6,788 nt of DNA from positions 1 through 6,788 of the forward strand of contig CANBTO010000277.1 of NCBI GenBank assembly GCA_947372405.1. Reading direction: 5' to 3'. This DNA comes from Verrucomicrobiaceae bacterium (GTDB taxonomy: Bacteria; Verrucomicrobiota; Verrucomicrobiae; Verrucomicrobiales; Akkermansiaceae). The notes below the pieces were generated by a model. That model was not told the DNA's origin. It searched no databases and saw only the letters and a program-made list of their open reading frames with translations. Positions 1-4,619 of the stretch are shown here, piece by piece. The translations under genes and the position numbers were made by a program. How positions within the stretch are numbered: position 1 is the first letter of the stretch; each line of letters begins with the position of its first letter.

Positions 1-65
1 AGAAGGACCAATTCGACGCGATGGCTCTGCGTCGTTTGCAGGAAGATCCCAAGGCCTTCGATTGA
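1..65 (+). CDS. C-terminal end of an unidentified plus-strand protein (partial)
   Basis: One frame (codons from base 3) stays open from the window edge and ends in TGA at 63-65. It reads KDQFDAMALRRLQEDPKAFD, a charged tail that looks like a normal soluble C-terminus. The frame has mostly G or C in third positions. The gene would be convergent with miaA, and its stop codon abuts the repeat element at 65-131. I do not recognise the family from 20 residues. The upstream sequence would decide whether this is a real gene; the other two plus-strand frames run through the same bases without a stop, so the call rests on the composition and the placement of the stop. Confidence 0.5.
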   Translation, partial: KDQFDAMALRRLQEDPKAFD

Positions 66-131
66 CAAGGATCGGGGACATTTCTGGCCCCGAAGATGGA
101 TGTCAGCGACAGGAGTGTCGCTGCTTCCTAT
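65..131 (+). repeat. Diverged copy of a bipartite hairpin repeat between convergent genes
   Basis: There are two hairpins in tandem. The first, at 73-92, pairs CGGGG with CCCCG and has an inner CA/TG pairing around a TTTC loop. The second, at 105-122, is a perfect 7-bp stem AGCGACA/TGTCGCT around the loop GGAG. The ends (ACAAGGA at 65-71 and TTCCTAT at 125-131) are imperfect inverted repeats. The second hairpin shares GCGACAGGAGTGTCGCT exactly with the minus-strand reading of the element at 1021-1090, and the order of the halves is the same, so this is a related copy in opposite orientation. It fills the whole gap between the TGA of the plus-strand gene and the TAG of miaA. No T-run follows either hairpin, so it is not a standard Rho-independent terminator, although it could block readthrough from either side. 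Confidence 0.75.
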
Positions 132-976
132 GGCACGTGCGGGACTAACCACTTCTCGCGGCGGAACCAGGTTTCCTGGCGCTTCGCGTATTGGCGGGTG
201 GCGGCGTTGATGAGTTCCTCGCAGGTGGCGCGGTCGGTGTTTCCATCTAACAATGATTGGATCTCACGGAAACCGATGGCCTTGCCGCAGTTGCTCGAGA
301 CTTTTTCCAGTGCTGCGACTTCTTCGACGGCTCCGCCATCGAGCATGGCGCGTGTGCGCAGGGCGATGCGGGCGTGGAGGTCAGGGCGCGTGCGTTGAAT
401 GACGAGGCCGCGGAGAGTTGTCGAATTCGCCGCCGTTTGTTTTTCCCAACCGTCACGAAGATCGGAGGCCTTTTCGCCGGTTAGAAGGCAGATTTCCAGA
501 GCGCGTGAGACGAAGCGACGGTTCTCGAGCGCGGTGCGTGACGCCTCGACGGGATCAAGCGCGTGGAGCTGGGCGACGAGGTCTTCGAGCGGCCGAGCGT
601 CGAGTTCGGCGCGGAGCTTGGCGTCGCCCGTCGGCAGCGGGGCCGGGCCGTGGGTGAGGAATTTCAGATAGAGGCCGGAGCCGCCAGTGACGATCGGCGT
701 CTTGCCGCGGCTTTGGATGTCCTCGATCACAGGTTTGGCGATACGCAGATAGCTTCCCGCGTCCGCGGCTTCGGTGGGATCCAGAATGCCGTAGAGATGA
801 TGGGGGACCAGCGAGCGTTCCTCCATCGGCGGCGCGGCGCTGACGATTTCGAGACCGCGGTAGAGTTGGAAGGCGTCGGCATTGACGATCTCGCCGTCAA
901 GTTCGCGTGCCATCCGCAGGGCGAGCGCGGATTTGCCGGATGCGGTGGGCCCGCAGATGTAGCAGGGTTCAGTCAT
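128..976 (-). CDS. miaA: tRNA dimethylallyltransferase MiaA
   Basis: This enzyme transfers a dimethylallyl group from DMAPP to N6 of A37 in tRNAs reading codons that begin with U, the first step towards ms2i6A. The 282-residue product starts MTEPCYICGPTASGKS, which places the P-loop GPTASGKS at 9-16. The expected catalytic Asp is D34 in NADAFQLYRG. HHLYGILDP follows at 59-67, TGGSGLY at 97-103, RRFVSRALE in the middle, AIGFRE from 233 and ATRQYAKRQETWFRRE at 259-274. All the family landmarks are present, although the protein is slightly shorter than the usual 300 or so residues. The ATG at 976 is chosen because it precedes the P-loop by eight residues, as in the family. An upstream TTG at 1063 would add 29 residues translated from the repeat element. 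No clear Shine-Dalgarno sequence is seen. The TAG stop lies inside the repeat copy at 65-131. Confidence 0.97.
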   Translation of the reverse strand: MTEPCYICGPTASGKSALALRMARELDGEIVNADAFQLYRGLEIVSAAPPMEERSLVPHHLYGILDPTEAADAGSYLRIAKPVIEDIQSRGKTPIVTGGSGLYLKFLTHGPAPLPTGDAKLRAELDARPLEDLVAQLHALDPVEASRTALENRRFVSRALEICLLTGEKASDLRDGWEKQTAANSTTLRGLVIQRTRPDLHARIALRTRAMLDGGAVEEVAALEKVSSNCGKAIGFREIQSLLDGNTDRATCEELINAATRQYAKRQETWFRREKWLVPHVP

Positions 977-1020
977 CCCCGTGATTGAGGGTTTCCCGCC
1001 CGGGGTGGTAGAATTCGGAC

Positions 1021-1090
1021 ATAAGGAGAAGCGACACTCCTGTCGCCTGGTGAATTGAATCAACGGGACATGAGTGTCCCTACTCCTTAT
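1021..1090 (-). repeat. 70-bp nested palindrome with 26-bp imperfect terminal inverted repeats
   Basis: The outermost 8 bp are perfect inverted repeats (ATAAGGAG at 1021-1028, CTCCTTAT at 1083-1090). Extending inward, the two 26-base ends match at 22 of 26 positions when one is reverse-complemented. Each end contains its own hairpin: GCGACA/TGTCGC with loop CTCC at 1031-1046, and GGGACA/TGTCCC with loop TGAG at 1065-1080. The centre (1047-1064) is an 18-base AT-richer spacer. On the minus strand a GTAG precedes the GGACA hairpin (1083-1080), which resembles the GTAG foot of REP sequences. The element lies between the unknown exported gene, whose last codons and TAG it supplies, and the start of miaA at 976. 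It is too short to code for a transposase, so it would be a MITE- or REP-type passenger or a structured RNA element. Alternatively it acts only as a 3'-end barrier. Confidence 0.8.
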
Positions 1091-1709
1091 CAGAAGGGGA
1101 ACTTGCCGCTGGTGCCTTTTTCTTCGGCTCCGGTATCATCGGGAAAAGGGTCTTGAAGGGATCTTTGGGCCGCTTGGCGATGAAGTTGAGGGATAACGAT
1201 ACTTTCGGGTTTTCGACATCCTTGAATTTGAACCGGATGATGTATCCGGAATCCGTCTTCATGTGTTTACGGTCCAGCCACTGGAGGAAGCATGTGTCAC
1301 CCGCCATGCCGAAACCTTCGACATCATTCGGCAATATCGTTCTGGTGAATCTCTCGAATCCCTGCATCCGGTCCTTCTCCGGAACGATGTACCATGAAAC
1401 GAATCCCTCGCCCGGATTGAAGGCCCACGTCATATCGGCAGGTACTTTGGGTGACCGAAAGCGGAAAGCATAGTATTTCTCGCCATTCACCTCAGTCAGG
1501 GTGTTGCCGAGGTCAAGCGTGGTGAAACCAACCTTGTCCTTGTCGGTATTCACTTTGACCACCGGCAGTTTGTCGAATTTGTCCTGAACTGCGATTCTCA
1601 GCCTTTTTACCGAATCCAATTCCTCGTGATCCTGTGCCTGAAGATGGGAATTGGAAACCAACATCCATGCGGACAAGTAAAGCGCTGAGAATCTGATCGC
1701 GGTTTTCAT
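1080..1709 (-). CDS. Hypothetical exported protein, family not recognised
   Basis: The 209-residue product begins MKTAIRFSALYLSAW and continues to SNSHLQAQ, a classic Sec signal peptide with cleavage probably after LQA. The mature part is rich in alternating hydrophobic and charged residues (for example KYYAFRFRSP, GYIIRFKFKD, KVSLSLNFIAKRP), which suggests a beta-rich fold. It ends in a Lys/Pro/Ala/Ser tail, PEPKKKAPAASSPSDKE. I cannot assign a function. The ATG at 1709 is preferred because it directly precedes the signal peptide; an ATG at 1742 (or a TTG at 1745) would add 11 or 12 residues. Three 60-base samples counted by hand gave about 45-52% GC, below most samples from ffh (57-72%). 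The last codons DKE and the TAG are supplied by the terminal repeat of the 70-bp element, and the codons just before them coincide with an 18-bp copy of the ffh 3' end. The tail therefore looks recently reshaped. Confidence 0.75.
   Translation of the reverse strand: MKTAIRFSALYLSAWMLVSNSHLQAQDHEELDSVKRLRIAVQDKFDKLPVVKVNTDKDKVGFTTLDLGNTLTEVNGEKYYAFRFRSPKVPADMTWAFNPGEGFVSWYIVPEKDRMQGFERFTRTILPNDVEGFGMAGDTCFLQWLDRKHMKTDSGYIIRFKFKDVENPKVSLSLNFIAKRPKDPFKTLFPMIPEPKKKAPAASSPSDKE
1092..1109. repeat. Distal copy of an 18-bp direct repeat of the ffh 3' end
   Basis: The sequence AGAAGGGGAACTTGCCGC is identical to 1957-1974 and in the same orientation. Read on the minus strand in the ffh frame, this copy gives GKFPF followed directly by TGA (1092-1090), exactly the C-terminal residues of Ffh. 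The hypothetical exported gene reads through it in another frame, as part of its AASSPS tail. It lies one base from the end of the 70-bp element. Confidence 0.7.
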
Positions 1710-1954
1710 GGAATGCCAGCGTAGGAATTGGATACGGTCCATCAAGAACTGTTAGATATTTGCCGACGGGCGGCAGGCTTCTCGTTTCGCAGGCGCGTTC
1801 GAGAACCAAGGTTCGAACGTTGTCGTGGCGGGCTAAAGGTATCGACTGTTGTCGGTGTGCCAAGTCAGGCTCGAATGCCGAAATTTTCCGCCGAATTGCC
1901 AATCCTCGGCCTTGTTGCGTCTGATGTCCGACTTCCTTTGTTGTGGGAAAACTG
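1710..1954. other. Spacer between ffh and the unknown exported gene
   Basis: This 245-bp stretch holds no convincing gene. It contains two modest hairpins: TGCCG/CGGCA with a 5-base loop at 1761-1775, and a 7-bp CGTTCGA/TCGAACG stem at 1796-1819. Neither is followed by a T-run on either strand. On the minus strand it forms the region downstream of ffh and the presumed leader of the exported gene, so a promoter for that gene would be expected here. I see no good -35/-10 pair. The TTCGAAC motif at 1812-1818 resembles a tRNA T-loop, but no T-stem or acceptor arm can be formed around it. Confidence 0.5.
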
Positions 1955-3328
1955 CTAGAAGGGGAACTTGCCGCCCATGCCCTTCATCATGTCCTTCATG
2001 CCGGACATTCCGCCCATCTGGTTCATCATGCTCTTCATCTTGTGTGGGGATTTCATCAGCTTGCGCATTTCGCCGAACTGCTTGATAAGCTGGTTCACCT
2101 CCATCAGCGAGGTGCCGGAGCCGCTGGCGATGCGCTGGCGGCGGCTGCCCTTGATGATCTCGGGCTTGCGGCGCTCCTCCATCGTCATGGAGAGCACGAT
2201 GGCCTCGGTGCGCTTGATTTTGGATGTGTCCAGCGAGCCACCGGGAAGTTGTTTCTTGATCTTGCTGAAGCCGGGCAGCATCCCTAACAGCCCGTCGAGG
2301 GGACCGAGGTTGCGGATCATCTTCATCTGGTCCAGGAAGTCGGTGAAATCGAACTTGCCTTCCTGCATGCGCTTCATCGAGCGCATGGCGTCCTCTTCGT
2401 TCACCTTGCCGGCGACCTGTTCGACCATGCCGACGATGTCGCCCATGCCGAGGATGCGGTCGGCCATGCGGTCGGGGTGGAACTCGAACAATTGGTCGAG
2501 CTTCTCGCCCTCGCCGGCGTATTTGATCGGCTTGCCGGTGACGGCGCGCATTGAGAGGGCCGCACCGCCGCGGGCGTCGCCATCGAGTTTGGTGAGCACG
2601 ATGCCGGTGATGCCGACGGCGTCGTCAAAGTGTTTGGCGACAGAGACCGCCTGTTGGCCGGTGGCTGAGTCCGCGACTAACAAAGTTTCCTTCGGTTTCA
2701 CGAAATCGTGAAGGCGCTTGAGCTCGGCGATGAGGCGCTCGTCGATTTCCTGGCGGCCTGCGGTGTCGAAAATGAGCACGGTGCCAAGCTGCTTCTCCGC
2801 CCAGACGAGGGCGTCCTTGGCGACCTTGACGACGTCCGTTTCACCTGCATCGGGAGTGTAACAGGGGACGTCGATTTGTTTGGCGAGAGTTGCGAGTTGG
2901 TCGATGGCGGCCGGGCGATAGAGGTCGCAGGCGATGAGCAGCGGGCGGCGGCCTTCTTTTTTCAAGCGGTTGGCGAGCTTGGCGGAAGTGGTGGTTTTTC
3001 CCGCGCCGTTGAGGCCGCAGATCAGGATGCGTGCGGGCGGGTTGAGGTCGAGCGGTGCCTGGTCACCGCCTAACAGCGCGGCGAGCTCGTCGTGGAAGAT
3101 CTTGACGATCTGCTCGCCGGGTTTGATCGACTTGAGCACGTCCTCGCCCATGGATTTCTCCTTCACCCTGGCGATGAAGTCTTTGGCGACGCTGAATTCC
3201 ACATCCGCCTCAAGCAGCGCGATGCGGATCTCACGCAAAGCGTCGGAGATGTTTTTTTCCGAGATGCGGCCTACGCCGCGAAGGTTGCGGAAGGTCTTGT
3301 CGAGGCTGTCTGATAGAGAGGAGAACAT
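1955..3328 (-). CDS. ffh: Signal recognition particle GTPase Ffh (SRP54)
   Basis: Ffh binds 4.5S RNA and the signal sequences of nascent membrane proteins and delivers ribosomes to FtsY at the inner membrane. The 457-residue product shows the whole family architecture. A helical N domain (about 1-90) includes ALREIRIALLEADV. The G domain has P-loop GLNGAGKTT at 105-113, DLYRPAAIDQL at 135-145, DTAGR at 188-192 and TKLDGDARGGA at 246-256. GEKLDQLFEFHPDRMADRILG leads into the methionine-rich M domain, with SRRQRIASGSGT as the RNA-binding motif and a terminal run of KMKSMMNQMGGMSGMKDMM. The ATG at 3328 gives the canonical MFSSLSDSLDKTFRNLRG start; the longer open frame upstream is a low-complexity readthrough of the preceding gene's DNA. 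No Shine-Dalgarno sequence is visible. The gene starts 31 bp after the deacetylase stop, which suggests co-transcription. Its final codons form the proximal 18-bp repeat. Confidence 0.98.
   Translation of the reverse strand: MFSSLSDSLDKTFRNLRGVGRISEKNISDALREIRIALLEADVEFSVAKDFIARVKEKSMGEDVLKSIKPGEQIVKIFHDELAALLGGDQAPLDLNPPARILICGLNGAGKTTTSAKLANRLKKEGRRPLLIACDLYRPAAIDQLATLAKQIDVPCYTPDAGETDVVKVAKDALVWAEKQLGTVLIFDTAGRQEIDERLIAELKRLHDFVKPKETLLVADSATGQQAVSVAKHFDDAVGITGIVLTKLDGDARGGAALSMRAVTGKPIKYAGEGEKLDQLFEFHPDRMADRILGMGDIVGMVEQVAGKVNEEDAMRSMKRMQEGKFDFTDFLDQMKMIRNLGPLDGLLGMLPGFSKIKKQLPGGSLDTSKIKRTEAIVLSMTMEERRKPEIIKGSRRQRIASGSGTSLMEVNQLIKQFGEMRKLMKSPHKMKSMMNQMGGMSGMKDMMKGMGGKFPF
1957..1974. repeat. 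Proximal copy of the 18-bp direct repeat, in the 3' end of ffh
   Basis: These bases encode the G-K-F-P-F end of Ffh and the first base of its TAG stop complement. They match 1092-1109 over 18 of 18 bases in the same orientation. After three mismatches, a further TGCC is also shared. The two copies are 865 bp apart, start to start, and enclose the spacer and nearly all of the unknown exported gene. Confidence 0.7.
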
Positions 3329-3359
3329 GGATGTGTGATGATTGAAGATTGGAAATGGA

Positions 3360-4535
3360 TCATTCGCCGTCTGGAAGATAGGCGGCGTCGCGGTCGATCT
3401 GGAATGACCAGCGCAGCGGGTTTTCGACCGATTTGCCCTTGGTGTCCTTCCAATGGACGGAGACCTGGCAGGTGGGCTGGCGGAGCCGGCGGTTGACCTG
3501 CCAGGAGAATTTTCCTGATTCGGCGGCGAAAACAGCGGGGACTTCTCCGAAGCCGGAAACACTCATGACGAGGGATTTCGGGTCGAGGTTCGTTACCTTC
3601 GACAGATCGGCGGAAACCTCGGGCAGACGGGTGTTAACGACGGCTCCGGCTTCCGGCGAGACGGGATAGGGAGTGGTCTGGCTTACGCCGGGAAGCAGGC
3701 CGCCGGGGGCTGTGGCCGATGCGGATTCACGAAAGCTGGTGGCGAGTTCGAACTCCTTGTCGTAGTTGCCGAGGATGATGTATCGGGACAGCGTTTCATC
3801 AGGGCTGGGGCGCTTCACTTTGCCGGATGAAACGGTGAACATGTAAGAGTAGCCGAGTTCCTTGCCGAGAGGCAGCATTTCCGCGGTGTAGTAGCCGCCG
3901 GGATATGCGTAAGTGTCGACCTTGCGCGAGAACTTGCTTTCGAGGAACAGCCTGGATTCACCCATTTCCTTGCGCAGCAGGGCGTCGTAGGCGTCCGGTC
4001 CCTTTTTATGGGCGCTCTTGAATACCACGGGGTAGGGATGGCTCACCGAGTGGCTGCCGATGCTGCATCCGTTCTTCATCATTTCCTCGATCATCGGGGT
4101 GGTCAGGGCGCGACCGCCGCCATCGACGTATTGCTTGTAAAGAAACAGCGTGAAGGGAAATCCCAGTTCCTTGAGAACCGGGTAGGCATCCGTGTAAACC
4201 GACTTCCAGCCGTCATCGAAAGTGAGGAGGATGCATTTCTCGGGGAGTTGTTTCTTTCCCTGTTTCCATGCTTCAAAATCCTCCAGGGAAATCACCGTGA
4301 TACCGAGCTGGCGGATGGTTTCCATCTGCTTGCGGAACTTCGTGGTGCGGATGCGCATCGCGGTCTCCTTCATGGTCTCGGAGATGTCGTGATAGCCAAT
4401 CACGGAAACACGCACGCCGTCGTCAGGAATGAGGGTCGCCGCGGCTGGAGCGGGCGGCGCTGCAGGTGCCGGGGTCTCCTGCGCGAGGAGTCCGGCGCCG
4501 GAGAGCAGTGCGAGAACCGGAAGGAATTTCATCAT
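3360..4535 (-). CDS. Exported polysaccharide deacetylase (NodB homology, CE4 type)
   Basis: Enzymes of this family remove N- or O-acetyl groups from cell-surface or wall glycans using a divalent metal. The 391-residue product starts MMKFLPVLALLSGAGLLAQ, a Sec signal peptide, followed by an Ala/Pro-rich linker (21-33). The NodB domain spans about 41-275: VIGYHDIS at 45-52, ILLTFDDGW at 102-110 (catalytic and metal-binding Asp pair D107/D108), GSHSVSHP at 160-167 (metal ligands H162 and H166), and TYAYPGGYY at 208-216. The D-H-H metal site is therefore intact and the protein is probably active. Residues after about 285 form a Pro/Ser linker and a roughly 100-residue beta-rich C-terminal domain (SLVMSVSGFGEVPA, FSWQVNRRLRQP), possibly Ig-like. 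There is no lipobox, so it is probably periplasmic or secreted. The substrate cannot be read from the sequence. The ATG at 4535 is chosen because it places the signal peptide at the start. Confidence 0.92.
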   Translation of the reverse strand: MMKFLPVLALLSGAGLLAQETPAPAAPPAPAAATLIPDDGVRVSVIGYHDISETMKETAMRIRTTKFRKQMETIRQLGITVISLEDFEAWKQGKKQLPEKCILLTFDDGWKSVYTDAYPVLKELGFPFTLFLYKQYVDGGGRALTTPMIEEMMKNGCSIGSHSVSHPYPVVFKSAHKKGPDAYDALLRKEMGESRLFLESKFSRKVDTYAYPGGYYTAEMLPLGKELGYSYMFTVSSGKVKRPSPDETLSRYIILGNYDKEFELATSFRESASATAPGGLLPGVSQTTPYPVSPEAGAVVNTRLPEVSADLSKVTNLDPKSLVMSVSGFGEVPAVFAAESGKFSWQVNRRLRQPTCQVSVHWKDTKGKSVENPLRWSFQIDRDAAYLPDGE

Positions 4536-4583
4536 GGGCGGCGCGAAAATAAACGGGCCTACGCGATATGGGAAGCGCCAAGA

Positions 4584-4614
4584 CCCGCTGGGCGGGAATT
4601 GCGGCAGCCGCAAT
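4584..4614. other. Tandem hairpins between the MlaA-fusion and deacetylase genes
   Basis: Two short perfect stems lie side by side in the 84-bp gap: CCCGC/GCGGG with a 3-base loop (4584-4596), and ATTGCGG/CCGCAAT with the loop CAG (4598-4614). They begin just after the MlaA-fusion stop codon in the transcribed direction. There is no following T-run, so they are not a standard intrinsic terminator. They could protect the upstream message end or mark an mRNA processing point. Confidence 0.5.
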
Positions 4615-4619
4615 CGGCG

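Noticed and set aside
65..131. Rho-independent terminators at the repeat hairpins
   Set aside because: The stems are good but no T-run follows them on either strand.
977..1063. 29-residue N-terminal extension of MiaA from a TTG
   Set aside because: The added residues are a translation of the repeat element and are absent from the family's usual start just before the P-loop.
65..1090. miaA as cargo of a composite transposon
   Set aside because: miaA is a core gene, the flanking elements are about 70 bp and non-coding, and no transposase or target duplication is seen.
1796..1819. Possible tRNA because of a TTCGAA motif
   Set aside because: The flanking 5-base arms do not pair as a T-stem on either strand, and no acceptor or anticodon arm is found.
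1513..1902. 129-codon open frame on the minus strand overlapping the exported gene
   Set aside because: It overlaps the signal-peptide gene in another frame and has no recognisable motif; a sizeable part lies in the spacer. Composition looks like chance.
1968..2711. 247-codon plus-strand open frame opposite ffh
   Set aside because: It is antisense to a certain ffh; its Met/Pro/Ser-rich product mirrors the Met-rich M domain.
3329..3562. 78-residue N-terminal extension of Ffh
   Set aside because: It overlaps the deacetylase gene and is low complexity; Ffh proteins begin at the MFSSLSDSLDKTF-type sequence.
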